NCBI RefSeq assembly: GCF_002019855.1
Contig: NZ_CM007717.1
Coordinates: 6,891,750 to 6,955,749 of the forward strand
Direction of reading: 5' to 3'
Origin: Streptomyces antibioticus
Lineage (GTDB): Bacteria > Actinomycetota > Actinomycetes > Streptomycetales > Streptomycetaceae
Length of the DNA: 64,000 nt
How positions within the stretch are numbered: the first letter of the stretch is position 1; each line of letters begins with the position of its first letter. Positions 9,196-18,198 of the stretch are shown here, one piece after another. Both the position numbers and the translations under genes were made by a program. Below the pieces are notes generated by a model. That model searched no databases, was not told where the DNA came from, and worked only from the letters and a program-made list of their open reading frames with translations.

Positions 9196-10362
9196 TCACG
9201 AGCCCCCCGCCCCGCGGACACCCTCCGTGTCCGCCACCCCCACGGCGTGAACAGCGGTCATACGCTCATCAGTTCGCGGAGTGATCTTGTGAGCGCGGGT
9301 TGCCGCCAGCCGCACCGTCCGCTCCGCCAGCTCACTGATCCGCACCCCGTCGAACCCGAACACCGCACTGCGCACGGTGTCCTCCAACGGCTCCGTCCAG
9401 CGCCCGGGAATCGCCGCCGCCCCGGTCAGGACACCGGCCACGGACCCGGCCGTCGCCCCGTTGGAGTCGGTGTCCAGACCGCCGCGGACGGTCAGCGCGA
9501 CGGTGCGCGTGAAGTCCCCGTCGCCGTACAGCAGTCCGGCGGTCAGAACGGCCGCGTTGGGGACCGTGTGGATCCAGCCCAGCCCGGCCGTCTCCCGCGC
9601 CGCCGTCGCGAGCGTCTCCTCCCAGGCCAGCCCCGCGTCGCGCAGAGCGGCGACCCGGCGCACGGTCCGCGCGAGCCGGCTGCCCGCCGGAACGACGGTC
9701 AGCCCCTCCTCGACGGCGTGCCGGACGGTCGGCGCGGTGAACGCCGCCGACACCGTCGCCGCCGCCCACATCGCGCCGTACACGCCGTTGCCGGTGTGCG
9801 ACAGCACGGCGTCGCGCCGGGCCAGGGCGGCGGCCTCGCGCGGGGCGCCGGGGCAGGTCCAGCCGTAGATGTCGGCCCGGATCAGGGCACCGATCCACTC
9901 CTGGTACGGGTTGTCGTACGTCGCGGTGAGCGGCGGCCGCAGCCCGGCGGTGAGATTGCGGTAGGCGGCCCGCTCCGCCGTGAACGTCTGCCGGTAGGGC
10001 AGCCGCAGCAGCCACAGGTCGCCGACCTGCTCGGTGCTGAACCCGAAGCCGTGCGTCTCCAGCAGGTCGAGCCCGAGGACGGCGTAGTCCACGTCGTCGT
10101 CACGGCAGCTTCCGCGCACCCGCCCGCGGACACAGGCCCGCCACTCGGGACGCAGCAGTGCCGCGTCCTCCGCCGTCGGCGGCTCCGGCAGATAGTCGGT
10201 GAGCGGCAGCGCGTCCGCGCGGCGCAGATAGCCGTCGATGCGCTCGCGGGTCCACACCTCGCCCTGCTCGACGGGTTTGCCGAGCATGTTGCCCGCGATC
10301 CGGCCGAGCCAGCCTCCGAGCACTCGGTCGGCGAACTCCGGGTCGCTGCCCACAGAGGTCAT
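9196..10362 (-). CDS. ADP-ribosylglycohydrolase family protein
   Basis: A 388-residue all-helical DraG/ARH-type hydrolase. The N-terminal LGGWLGRIAGNMLGKPVE and C-terminal GGLDTDSNGATAGSVAG are the two metal-binding signatures of the family, and NGVYGAMWAA is mid-protein. The expected reaction is removal of ADP-ribose from proteins or small molecules. ATG at 10362 is chosen because the conserved N-terminus starts a few residues later; the upstream extension to 10401 has no family resemblance. The sirtuin, Nudix and ADP-ribosylhydrolase genes lie within 3 kb, all linked to NAD/ADP-ribose chemistry, though not one operon. Confidence 0.88.
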   Translation of the reverse strand: MTSVGSDPEFADRVLGGWLGRIAGNMLGKPVEQGEVWTRERIDGYLRRADALPLTDYLPEPPTAEDAALLRPEWRACVRGRVRGSCRDDDVDYAVLGLDLLETHGFGFSTEQVGDLWLLRLPYRQTFTAERAAYRNLTAGLRPPLTATYDNPYQEWIGALIRADIYGWTCPGAPREAAALARRDAVLSHTGNGVYGAMWAAATVSAAFTAPTVRHAVEEGLTVVPAGSRLARTVRRVAALRDAGLAWEETLATAARETAGLGWIHTVPNAAVLTAGLLYGDGDFTRTVALTVRGGLDTDSNGATAGSVAGVLTGAAAIPGRWTEPLEDTVRSAVFGFDGVRISELAERTVRLAATRAHKITPRTDERMTAVHAVGVADTEGVRGAGGS

Positions 10363-10486
10363 GGCTCCGGTGTACCCGATTTCAGGCTTCGGGCACCGCA
10401 TGACGGCGGACGCGTCGGCCGGTTAAGGTCGCAGCGGCGCGACTGGCCCCGCCGTGTGCGGGGCCCGGAGAGCAAGGGGACGGATC

Positions 10487-11638
10487 GTGGCGGACGCCGG
10501 AACGCAGGGCACCCGACGGGTGCTCGTGGCCGCGGACAAGTTCAAGGGGTCGCTGACGGCCGTGGAGGTCGCCGAGCGGGTGACGGCCGGGCTGCGCCGG
10601 GTCGTACCGGAGGCCCGGGTCGAGGCCCTGCCGGTCGCCGACGGCGGGGACGGCACGGTGGACGCGGCGGTCGCCGCCGGGTTCGAACGCCGGGAGGTCC
10701 CGGTCGCCGGGCCGCTCGGTCACGAGGTCACCGCCGCGTTCGCGGTGCGCGGGGACACCGCCGTCGTGGAGATGGCGGAGGCGAGCGGCCTCCAGCGGCT
10801 GCCGGCCGGGGTCTTCGCCCCGCTCACCGCGTCGACGTACGGCTCCGGCGAGCTGCTGCGGGCCGCGCTGGACGCGGGCGCGCGGACGATCGTGTTCGGG
10901 GTCGGCGGCAGCGCCACCACCGACGGCGGCGCGGGCATGCTCTCCGCGCTGGGCGCCCGGTTCCTCGACGACGAGGGGGAGCCCGTGGCCCCCGGCGGCG
11001 GCGGGCTCGCCCGGCTGGCCCGCGCGGACCTGTCGGGGCTCGACCCCCGGCTGTCCGCCGTCGACCTGGTCCTGGCGAGCGACGTCGACAACCCGCTGAC
11101 CGGCCCGAAGGGCGCACCGGCCGTGTACGGCCCGCAGAAGGGCGCCTCCCCGGACGACGTCGAGACGCTGGACGCGGCGCTGACGCACTTCGCGAAGGTG
11201 CTGGAGGACGCCGTCGGTCCCGAGGCGGCGGAGCACGCGGCCGCGCCGGGCGCGGGCGCCGCGGGCGGCATCGGCTACGGCGCGCTGCTCCTGGGCGCCC
11301 GGTTCCGCCCCGGGATCGAGGTGATGCTCGACGTGCTGGGCTTCGCCCCGGCCCTGGAGCGGGCCGAGCTGGTGATCACCGGGGAGGGCTCGCTGGACGA
11401 GCAGACCTTGCACGGCAAGGCCCCGGCCGGGGTCGCCGCGGCGGCCCGCGCGGCCGGCAAGGAGGTCGTCGCCGTCTGCGGCCGCCTCGCCCTGCCCCCA
11501 CAGGCCCTCGGCCGGGCCGGCATCCGCCGGGCCTACCCCCTGACGGAGATCGAACCGGACATCACCACGTGCATCTCCGAGGCGGGCCCGATCCTGGAGC
11601 GGGTGGCGGAACAGATCGCCCGAGACTTCCTGACCTGA
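10487..11638 (+). CDS. glxK: glycerate kinase
   Basis: A 383-residue type I glycerate kinase that phosphorylates D-glycerate with ATP. Characteristic pieces are VLVAADKFKGSLTA at the N-terminus, ADGGDGT near residue 60, GVGGSATTDGGAGM mid-protein and ITGEGSLDEQTLHGK toward the C-terminus. GTG at 10487 follows AAGGGGACGG, a strong ribosome site; the ORF could extend to 10454 but without a good site. The gene is divergent from the ADP-ribosylglycohydrolase and ends at a strong bidirectional hairpin. Confidence 0.93.
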   Translation: MADAGTQGTRRVLVAADKFKGSLTAVEVAERVTAGLRRVVPEARVEALPVADGGDGTVDAAVAAGFERREVPVAGPLGHEVTAAFAVRGDTAVVEMAEASGLQRLPAGVFAPLTASTYGSGELLRAALDAGARTIVFGVGGSATTDGGAGMLSALGARFLDDEGEPVAPGGGGLARLARADLSGLDPRLSAVDLVLASDVDNPLTGPKGAPAVYGPQKGASPDDVETLDAALTHFAKVLEDAVGPEAAEHAAAPGAGAAGGIGYGALLLGARFRPGIEVMLDVLGFAPALERAELVITGEGSLDEQTLHGKAPAGVAAAARAAGKEVVAVCGRLALPPQALGRAGIRRAYPLTEIEPDITTCISEAGPILERVAEQIARDFLT

Positions 11639-11654
11639 CACCCACGGAGGAGCC

Positions 11655-11700
11655 ACCCCCTCCAGGGGCGCGGGGAACTGCGCGACCGGCCACGACGGCG
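11655..11700. repeat. probable recurrent Streptomyces intergenic element
   Basis: The stretch CCCCCTCCAGGGGCGCGGGG followed by AACTGCGCGACC resembles a short intergenic element that I recall being scattered in many Streptomyces genomes, often beside terminators. Only one copy is seen in this window, so repetition is not shown here. Confidence 0.35.
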
Positions 11701-11717
11701 CCGCACCCGAAACACAC

Positions 11718-11754
11718 GAGAGGGGCCCCGGGTCAAAGACCCGGGGCCCCTCTC
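11718..11754. terminator. bidirectional terminator between glxK and pssA
   Basis: A perfect 16-bp stem (GAGAGGGGCCCCGGGT at 11718-11733, complement at 11739-11754) with the loop CAAAG. It lies between two convergent genes and is the strongest simple hairpin in the window. Confidence 0.85.
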
Positions 11755-11769
11755 ACGGAGCGTGTGGCG

Positions 11770-12624
11770 CTACGGCAACTGCGCCGCCCGCGCCTCCCGC
11801 CGATTGTCGCGGAAGTTGTTCACCCGGCGAGCCGTGGCGAACAGCGGAATGACCGCACCCATGACGAGCTGGAGCGCGCAGCCCGTCTGCAGGAGGAGCT
11901 GTCCGCTCGGGGCGTCGAACGCCCACGCGGCCAGCAGGCCCATCGACAGCACGATCCAGGACAGCATCGCGCCGGCGAGCCGGCCCCGCGGCTTGGGGTA
12001 CTCGACCCGGCTCACCATCAGCCAGGCGGTGCCCAGGATGGCGAGGAGCGTCGCCACGAAGGGCAGCTCCAGGAGCACGATCGAGACGACCGTCAGCGCG
12101 CCGAACGGCGAGGGCATGCCCTGGAAGGTGCCGTTGCGCGGAGTGACACAGGAGAATCTCGCGAGCCGCAGCACGACCGCCAGCAGGACGACGATCGCGC
12201 CGACCGCCGCCACCCGCTGGTGGGCGTCGTCGGCGACCATGCCGTAGACCAGGACGAAGTACGCCGGGGCCAGGCCGAAGCTGATCAGGTCCGAGAGGTT
12301 GTCCAGCTCGGCGCCCATCGGGGAGGAGCGCAGCTTGCGCGCCACCAGCCCGTCGAAGAGGTCGAAGACCGCCGCGCAGAGCATGAGGATGACCGCCGTG
12401 GCCGCGCTGTGGCGGGCCATGCCGGATTCCTGGCTGCCGGTGAGGTGCGGGATCAGGATGCCGGTGGTGGTGAAGTACACCGCCATGAACCCGCACGTGG
12501 CGTTGCCGAGGGTGAGGGTGTCCGCTATCGACAGGCGGAGAGAGAGGGGCATCTCCTCCTCTTCGTCCACCTCGTCGGCGTCCGGCACCCAGCCGGCCTG
12601 GGTCTGTGGGTCAATCACGGTCAA
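11770..12624 (-). CDS. pssA: CDP-diacylglycerol-serine O-phosphatidyltransferase
   Basis: This membrane enzyme makes phosphatidylserine from CDP-diacylglycerol and L-serine. The CDP-alcohol phosphotransferase signature is present as DGLVARKLRSSPMGAELD followed by NLSD. The 284 residues contain about eight hydrophobic segments after an acidic N-terminal tail. The start overlaps the end of psd: TTG at 12624 gives MTVIDPQTQ, and GTG at 12618 gives MIDPQTQ; both are plausible. The product is decarboxylated by the upstream psd product to phosphatidylethanolamine, so the two genes form one operon. Confidence 0.93.
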   Translation of the reverse strand: MTVIDPQTQAGWVPDADEVDEEEEMPLSLRLSIADTLTLGNATCGFMAVYFTTTGILIPHLTGSQESGMARHSAATAVILMLCAAVFDLFDGLVARKLRSSPMGAELDNLSDLISFGLAPAYFVLVYGMVADDAHQRVAAVGAIVVLLAVVLRLARFSCVTPRNGTFQGMPSPFGALTVVSIVLLELPFVATLLAILGTAWLMVSRVEYPKPRGRLAGAMLSWIVLSMGLLAAWAFDAPSGQLLLQTGCALQLVMGAVIPLFATARRVNNFRDNRREARAAQLP

Positions 12625-13267
12625 TGCGAGTCACCCCTGCCACGGTCTTCTGCCCGACCTCGACCGCGACCTCCACGCCCTCGGGCAGGTAGATGTCCAC
12701 GCGGGAGCCGAAGCGGATCAGACCGATCCGGTCGCCCTGCTCCACCTTCGTGCCCTCGGGGATGTAGGGGACGATACGGCGGGCCACGGCACCGGCGATC
12801 TGGATCATCTCGATGTCACCGAGCTCGGTGTCGAAGTGCCAGACGACGCGCTCGTTGTTCTCGCTCTCCTTGTTGAAAGCCGGAACGAACCCGCCGGGGA
12901 TGTGCTCGACCGACGTGACCGTGCCGGAGAGCGGCGCGCGGTTGACGTGGACGTTGAGCGGGCTCATGAAGATCGCGACCCGGGTGCGCCCGTCCTTCCA
13001 CGGCATGATGCTCTGCACCACACCGTCGGCGGGGGAGATGACCCGCCCGGAGGCGATCTCGCGCTCGGGGTCACGGAAGAACCACAGCATGCCCGCCGCG
13101 AGAGCGGTGGCGGGCACGGCGACGGCCTTGGCGACGCCCGAGCGGCGGGCGCGGACCAGGCTGACGGCTGCGGTGGCGACGGTCGGCAGGAGCCACGGCG
13201 ATGCTCCGCGCGCGAGGCGTGCGCCCACCAGGCTGTCGCGGTGTGCAGAGGTTTGGCTGTGGGGCAT
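12611..13267 (-). CDS. psd: phosphatidylserine decarboxylase proenzyme
   Basis: A 218-residue pyruvoyl enzyme that decarboxylates phosphatidylserine. The short soluble-like type has a membrane-near N-terminus, FFRDPER, the SPADG motif, FMSPLNVHVNR, and a self-cleavage site in IRFGSRVD, where the Ser becomes the pyruvoyl group. ATG at 13267 is chosen over upstream in-frame options because the extra N-terminus is arginine/proline-rich with no family similarity. pssA overlaps its end. Confidence 0.93.
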   Translation of the reverse strand: MPHSQTSAHRDSLVGARLARGASPWLLPTVATAAVSLVRARRSGVAKAVAVPATALAAGMLWFFRDPEREIASGRVISPADGVVQSIMPWKDGRTRVAIFMSPLNVHVNRAPLSGTVTSVEHIPGGFVPAFNKESENNERVVWHFDTELGDIEMIQIAGAVARRIVPYIPEGTKVEQGDRIGLIRFGSRVDIYLPEGVEVAVEVGQKTVAGVTRIDRD

Positions 13268-13392
13268 GGATGACCTTCGTAGCGGATGATGCCGCGCTTC
13301 GACGGGGGGACGGCGGCTTTCCGGCGATCGTAGCGGTTCGGGGCCACAACTGGGTAAGTCAGGAAGCCGAGTCGGTTGCCGGTGTGGGTCAA

Positions 13393-13427
13393 GGGGGTGT
13401 GATCTTCTTCTCGAAGAAAACACCCCC
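13393..13427 (-). terminator. hairpin at the end of the ethylmalonyl-CoA operon
   Basis: Outer stem GGGGGTGT/ACACCCCC (13393-13400 with 13420-13427) and an inner TTCTTC/GAAGAA stem form a long hairpin just beyond the mcd stop codon on the minus strand. It should separate this operon from psd-pssA. Confidence 0.7.
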
Positions 13428-13438
13428 AACCCTGACAA

Positions 13439-14644
13439 CTAGCCCTGGAACCGGTACTCCTCCAGCAGGCGGCGCCCGATGATCATTTTCTGGATCTCGG
13501 CGGTGCCTTCACCGATCAGCAACATCGGGGCCTCCCGGTAGAGGCGCTCGATCTCGTACTCCTTGGAGAAGCCGTATCCCCCGTGGATACGGAAGGCGTC
13601 CTCCACGACCTCCTTGCAGTACTCGGAGGCGAGGTACTTCGCCATCCCGGCCTCGAGGTCGTTTCGTTCGCCGGAGTCCTTTTTGCGTGCGGCGTTCACC
13701 ATCATGGCATGGGCCGCCTCGACCTTGGTAGCCATCTCGGCCAGCTTGAACTGGATGGCCTGGTGCTGGGCGATCGGCTTGCCGAAAGTGTGACGCTGCT
13801 GGGCGTACTGGACACCGAGTTCGAACGCACGCTGAGCGACGCCGCAGCCACGCGCCGCCACGTTCACGCGGCCCACCTCGACGCCGTCCATCATTTGGTA
13901 AAAACCTCGGCCGGTGACGCCGCCGAGCACCCGGTCGGCGGGAATCCGCAGGCCATCCATGATGAGCTCGGTCGTGTCGACGCCCTTGTAGCCCATCTTG
14001 TCGATCTTGCCCGGGATGGTGAGGCCGGGGCGGACCTCTCCGAAGCCGGGCTCCTTCTCGATCAGGAAGGTCGTCATCGACTTGTGGGGCGCGGTGCCCT
14101 CGGGGTGTCCTTCGTCACTTCGCACCAGAACGGCCACGAGCGACGACGTTCCGCCGTTCGTCAGCCACATCTTCTGGCCGTTGAGGACGTACTCCTCGCC
14201 GTCCTTGACGGCCTTGGAGGTGATGGCCGACACGTCCGAGCCGAGGCCCGGCTCCGACATGGAGAACGCGCCCCGGATGTCGCCGGCCGCCATCCGCGGC
14301 AGGAAGTGGTCCTTCTGCTCCTGCGTGCCGTGCTGCTTGAGCATGTACGCCACGATGAAGTGCGTGTTGATGATGCCGGACACCGACATCCAGCCGCGGG
14401 CGATCTCCTCGACGCACAGCGCGTACGTCAGGAGCGACTCGCCCAGGCCGCCGTACTCCTCCGGGATCATCAGGCCGAACAGGCCGAGTTCCTTGAGGCC
14501 GTCGACGATCTGCTGCGGATACTCGTCACGGTGCTCCAGCTCGGTCGCGACCGGGATGATCTCCTTGTCCACGAAGTCGCGGACGGTGGAGAGGATCTCC
14601 TGCTGGATGTCGGTCAGACCGGCGGTCTGGGCGAGTCGCGCCAT
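13439..14644 (-). CDS. mcd: acyl-CoA dehydrogenase, probable methylsuccinyl-CoA dehydrogenase
   Basis: A 401-residue FAD-dependent acyl-CoA dehydrogenase. MSEPGLGSDVS and MWLTNGG form the flavin/substrate region, QRHTFGKPIAQHQ is mid-protein, and the C-terminal RIHGGYGFSKEYEIERLYREA leads to GEGTAEIQ. Its place as the last gene of the ethylmalonyl-CoA operon implies (2S)-methylsuccinyl-CoA to mesaconyl-CoA oxidation. Proteobacterial Mcd is, from memory, around 550 residues with an N-terminal extension; this protein is standard acyl-CoA dehydrogenase size. Two bases separate it from the hydratase gene. The family is certain; the substrate is inferred from context. Confidence 0.9.
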   Translation of the reverse strand: MARLAQTAGLTDIQQEILSTVRDFVDKEIIPVATELEHRDEYPQQIVDGLKELGLFGLMIPEEYGGLGESLLTYALCVEEIARGWMSVSGIINTHFIVAYMLKQHGTQEQKDHFLPRMAAGDIRGAFSMSEPGLGSDVSAITSKAVKDGEEYVLNGQKMWLTNGGTSSLVAVLVRSDEGHPEGTAPHKSMTTFLIEKEPGFGEVRPGLTIPGKIDKMGYKGVDTTELIMDGLRIPADRVLGGVTGRGFYQMMDGVEVGRVNVAARGCGVAQRAFELGVQYAQQRHTFGKPIAQHQAIQFKLAEMATKVEAAHAMMVNAARKKDSGERNDLEAGMAKYLASEYCKEVVEDAFRIHGGYGFSKEYEIERLYREAPMLLIGEGTAEIQKMIIGRRLLEEYRFQG

Positions 14645-14646
14645 GG

Positions 14647-15171
14647 CTACTTCTCCGTCTTTTCGGCGGGGGTGTTCAGCTCCGGGCGGCCGGGCTGCTC
14701 ACCGCCGCGCTCCTTGATGTACGTCTCGGTCGGCACCATCACCTTGCGGCGGAACACGCAGACGAGCGTGCCGTCCTGCTTGTAGCCCTTGGTCTCGACG
14801 TACACGATGCCGCGGTCGTTCTTCGACTTCGACGGCCACTTGTCGAGCACGGTCGTCTCGCCGTAGATCGTGTCGCCGTGGAAGGTCGGCGCCACGTGCC
14901 GGAGCGACTCGATCTCCAGGTTGGCGATCGCCTTGCCGGACACGTCCGGGACGGACATGCCGAGCAGCAGGGAGTAGATGTAGTTGCCCACCACGACGTT
15001 CTTGCCGAAGTCGGTCGTCTTCTCGGCGTAGTTGACGTCCATGTGGAGCGGGTGGTGGTTCATGGTGAGGAGACAGAAGAGGTGGTCGTCGTACTCGGTG
15101 ACCGTCTTGCCGGGCCAGTGCTTGTAGACCGCGCCGACCTCGAACTCCTCGTAGGTGCGTCCGAACTGCAT
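14647..15171 (-). CDS. mch: MaoC-family hydratase, probable mesaconyl-CoA hydratase
   Basis: A 174-residue hot-dog-fold protein of the MaoC type, expected to hydrate mesaconyl-CoA to beta-methylmalyl-CoA. The hydratase-like MNHHPLHMDVNYAEKT supplies the Asp/His-type catalytic region, and GNYIYSLLLGMSV matches the typical second motif. Proteobacterial mesaconyl-CoA hydratases are about twice this size, so this would be a single-hot-dog version. It starts at ATG 15171, five bases after the mcl stop, and is followed two bases later by mcd. Function is inferred from the operon. Confidence 0.88.
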   Translation of the reverse strand: MQFGRTYEEFEVGAVYKHWPGKTVTEYDDHLFCLLTMNHHPLHMDVNYAEKTTDFGKNVVVGNYIYSLLLGMSVPDVSGKAIANLEIESLRHVAPTFHGDTIYGETTVLDKWPSKSKNDRGIVYVETKGYKQDGTLVCVFRRKVMVPTETYIKERGGEQPGRPELNTPAEKTEK

Positions 15172-15176
15172 GGTGT

Positions 15177-16136
15177 TCAGCCCTCCGGGATCTCGAACTT
15201 GGAGGTGCGCTGCATGCCGGCGGCGCGGCCCTTGCCGGAGACGACCAGGGCCATCTTGCGGCTGGCCTCGTCGATCATCTCGTCGCCGAGCATCGCGGAG
15301 CCCTTCTTGCCGCCCGCCTCGGAGGTGTAGTAGTCGTACGCGTCCAGGATCAGCTCGGCGTGGTCGAAGTCCTCCTGGGACGGCGAGAAGATCTCGTTGG
15401 ACGCCTCGACCTGGCCCGGGTGCAGCACCCACTTGCCGTCGAAGCCGAGCGCGGCGGCGCGCTGCGCGACCGCGCGGTAGCCGTCGACGTTGCGGATCTG
15501 GAGGTAGGGGCCGTCGATCGCCTGGAGGTCGTTGGCGCGGGCGGCCATCAGGATCTTCATCAGGATGTAGTGGTAGGCGTCCGCCGGGTAGCCGGGCGGC
15601 TGCTCGCCCACGACCAGCGACTTCATGTTGATGGACGCCATGAAGTCGGCCGGGCCGAAGATGATCGTCTCGATGCGCGGGGACGCCTGGGCGATCTCGT
15701 TGACGTTGTTGAGGCCCTGGGCGTTCTCGATCTGGGCCTCGATGCCGATCCGGCCGACCTCGAAGCCCATCGTCTTCTCGATCTGGGTCAGCAGCAGGTC
15801 CAGCGCCACGACCTGCTGGGCGTTCTGCACCTTCGGCAGCATGATGCAGTCGAGGTTCTGGCCGGCGCCCTCGACGACGGTCACGACGTCACGGTAGGTC
15901 CACTCGGTCGTCCAGTCGTTGACCCGCACGACCCTGGTCTTGCCCGTCCAGTCGCCCTCGTTGAGGAACTTGACGATGGTGTGCCGCGCCTCGGGCTTGG
16001 CGAGCGGAGCGCACGCGTCCTCCAGGTCCAGGAAGACCTGGTCCGCCGGGAGACCCTGCGCCTTCTCCAGGAAGCGCGGGTTGCTGCCCGGGACCGCGAG
16101 ACACGAGCGGCGGGGACGCAGACGGTTGACGGTCAT
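15177..16136 (-). CDS. mcl: HpcH/HpaI (CitE-like) lyase, malyl-CoA/beta-methylmalyl-CoA lyase
   Basis: A 319-residue TIM-barrel lyase. LAVPGSNPRFLEKAQ, the metal-binding FLDLEDACAP, LPKVQNAQQ, IEAQIENAQGL and FGPADFMASI are typical of the CitE/malyl-CoA lyase family. In the ethylmalonyl-CoA pathway it splits beta-methylmalyl-CoA into glyoxylate and propionyl-CoA. The ATG overlaps the ecm stop by 4 bp. The operon context makes this assignment strong. Confidence 0.92.
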   Translation of the reverse strand: MTVNRLRPRRSCLAVPGSNPRFLEKAQGLPADQVFLDLEDACAPLAKPEARHTIVKFLNEGDWTGKTRVVRVNDWTTEWTYRDVVTVVEGAGQNLDCIMLPKVQNAQQVVALDLLLTQIEKTMGFEVGRIGIEAQIENAQGLNNVNEIAQASPRIETIIFGPADFMASINMKSLVVGEQPPGYPADAYHYILMKILMAARANDLQAIDGPYLQIRNVDGYRAVAQRAAALGFDGKWVLHPGQVEASNEIFSPSQEDFDHAELILDAYDYYTSEAGGKKGSAMLGDEMIDEASRKMALVVSGKGRAAGMQRTSKFEIPEG

Positions 16137-18181
16137 GCGGGGACCTCCAGGGGGTCGAGCTTGTTCGCTTTCCGGATCTCGTCGACGATGCGGCCGATGA
16201 TGCCGGTGATGTCGAAGTCCTTCGGGGTGAAGACGGCGGCCACACCGGCGGCCTTGAGCTGCTCGGCGTCACCATTCGGGATGATGCCACCGGCGATCAC
16301 CGGTATATCTGTGGCACCGGCCACACGGAGCCGTTCGAGCACGTCCGGGACCAGTTGGGCGTGCGAGCCGGACAGGATCGACAGGCCCACCGCGTGCACG
16401 TCCTCGGCGAGGGCGGCGTCCACGATCTGCTCGGGGGTGAGCCGGATGCCCTGGTAGACCACCTCGAAGCCGGCGTCGCGGGCGCGGACGGCGATCTGCT
16501 CGGCGCCGTTGGAGTGGCCGTCCAGGCCCGGCTTGCCGACCAGGAAGCGCAGCTTGCCCGAGCCCAGTTCGCGGGCGGTGGCGTCCACCTTCGCGCGCAC
16601 CTCGGCGAGGGCGGAGCCCTGTTCGGCGGGGACGGCCACCGGCGCGGACGACACCCCGGTCGGGGCGCGGAACTCGCCGAACACCTCGCGCAGCGCCCCG
16701 GCCCACTCGCCGGTGGTGACACCGGCGCGGGCGCACTCCAGGGTGGCCTCCATGAGGTTGTCGGTGCCCTTGGCGGCCTCCTTCAGCCGCTCCAGCGCCT
16801 TGCAGGGGCGCGGGTGGTTGAACGGCGGCTGGTAGCGGGTGTCGCGCCACTGCTGGAGCGAGGCGATGACCCGGGCCTCCACGGCCGGGTCGACCGTCTG
16901 GATCGCCGTGTCGAGGTCGGCGGTCAGCGGGTTGGGCTCGGTGGTCTCGAAGATGTTGACGCCGATGATCTTCTCCTGCCCGGACTCGATCCGGGCCCGG
17001 CGCTCGGCGTGCGAGGAGACGAGCTGCGACTTGAGGTAGCCGGACTCGACGGCGGCCATCGCGCCGCCCATCTCCTGGATCCGGTCGATCTCCGCGAGGG
17101 AGTCCTCGACCAGCTTCTGGACCTTCTCCTCGATCACGTGCGAGCCGGCGAAGATGTCCTCGTACTCCAGCAGGTCGCTCTCGTGGGCCAGCACCTGCTG
17201 GATGCGCAGCGACCACTGCTGGTCCCACGGCCGGGGCAGGCCGAGGGCCTCGTTCCAGGCCGGGAGCTGCACGGCACGCGCGCGGGCGTCCTTGGAGAGG
17301 GTGACGGCCAGCATCTCCAGCACGATCCGCTGGACGTTGTTCTCCGGCTGCGCCTCGGTCAGGCCGAGGGAGTTGACCTGGACGCCGTAGCGGAAGCGGC
17401 GCTGCTTGGCGTTCTCGATGCCGTAGCGCTCGCGGGTGACCTCGTCCCAGATGCGGCCGAAGGCGCGCATCTTGCACATCTCCTCGATGAAGCGGACGCC
17501 CGCGTTCACGAAGAAGGAGATGCGGGCGACGACGTCACCGAACTTCTCGGCCGGCACCTGGCCGGAGTCGCGGACGGCGTCGAGGACGGCGATGGCGGTG
17601 GACATCGCGTACGCGATCTCCTGGACCGGGGTGGCTCCCGCCTCCTGCAGGTGGTAGCTGCAGATGTTGATCGGGTTCCACTTCGGGATGTGGGAGACCG
17701 TGTACGCGATCATGTCCGTCGTCAGCCGGAGCGAGGGTCCCGGCGGGAACACATGGGTGCCCCGGGACAGGTACTCCTTGACGATGTCGTTCTGGGTCGT
17801 GCCCTGGAGCCGGGTGATGTCCGCACCCTGCTCCTCGGCGACGACCTGATAGAGCGCCAGCAGCCACATGGCGGTGGCGTTGATCGTCATCGAGGTGTTC
17901 ATCTGCTCCAGGGGGATGTCCTGGAACAGCCGGCGCATGTCACCGACGTGGGCGATCGGCACGCCGACCCGGCCGACCTCGCCGCGGGCGAGGATGTGGT
18001 CGGAGTCGTAGCCGGTCTGGGTCGGCAGGTCGAACGCGACCGACAGACCCGTCTGGCCCTTGGCGAGGTTGCGCCGGTACAGCTCGTTGGACGCCTCGGC
18101 CGTGGAGTGACCGGCGTACGTGCGCATGAGCCACGGCCGGTCCTTCTCCCGCCTGCCTTCGGCGGGCTGACGCTCAGTCAT
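16133..18181 (-). CDS. ecm: ethylmalonyl-CoA mutase, B12-dependent (MeaA)
   Basis: A 682-residue single-chain acyl-CoA mutase converting ethylmalonyl-CoA to methylsuccinyl-CoA with adenosylcobalamin. An N-terminal barrel includes QTGYDSDHILARGEVGRVG and the radical-enzyme region TTQNDIVKEYLSRGT. The C-terminal cobalamin domain (from ~535) has DGHSNG around residue 555, the DxHxxG that supplies the cobalt-ligating histidine, then GLSILSGSH and AGGIIP. It lies between ccr and mcl, 17 bases after ccr. Confidence 0.95.
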   Translation of the reverse strand: MTERQPAEGRREKDRPWLMRTYAGHSTAEASNELYRRNLAKGQTGLSVAFDLPTQTGYDSDHILARGEVGRVGVPIAHVGDMRRLFQDIPLEQMNTSMTINATAMWLLALYQVVAEEQGADITRLQGTTQNDIVKEYLSRGTHVFPPGPSLRLTTDMIAYTVSHIPKWNPINICSYHLQEAGATPVQEIAYAMSTAIAVLDAVRDSGQVPAEKFGDVVARISFFVNAGVRFIEEMCKMRAFGRIWDEVTRERYGIENAKQRRFRYGVQVNSLGLTEAQPENNVQRIVLEMLAVTLSKDARARAVQLPAWNEALGLPRPWDQQWSLRIQQVLAHESDLLEYEDIFAGSHVIEEKVQKLVEDSLAEIDRIQEMGGAMAAVESGYLKSQLVSSHAERRARIESGQEKIIGVNIFETTEPNPLTADLDTAIQTVDPAVEARVIASLQQWRDTRYQPPFNHPRPCKALERLKEAAKGTDNLMEATLECARAGVTTGEWAGALREVFGEFRAPTGVSSAPVAVPAEQGSALAEVRAKVDATARELGSGKLRFLVGKPGLDGHSNGAEQIAVRARDAGFEVVYQGIRLTPEQIVDAALAEDVHAVGLSILSGSHAQLVPDVLERLRVAGATDIPVIAGGIIPNGDAEQLKAAGVAAVFTPKDFDITGIIGRIVDEIRKANKLDPLEVPA

Positions 18182-18198
18182 CTATGACCTCGGGTGTC

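Noticed and set aside
7564-12876. A 1770-residue plus-strand open frame
   Set aside because: It runs antisense or out of frame to at least six well-supported genes and is Arg/Gly-rich, a usual artefact of high GC.
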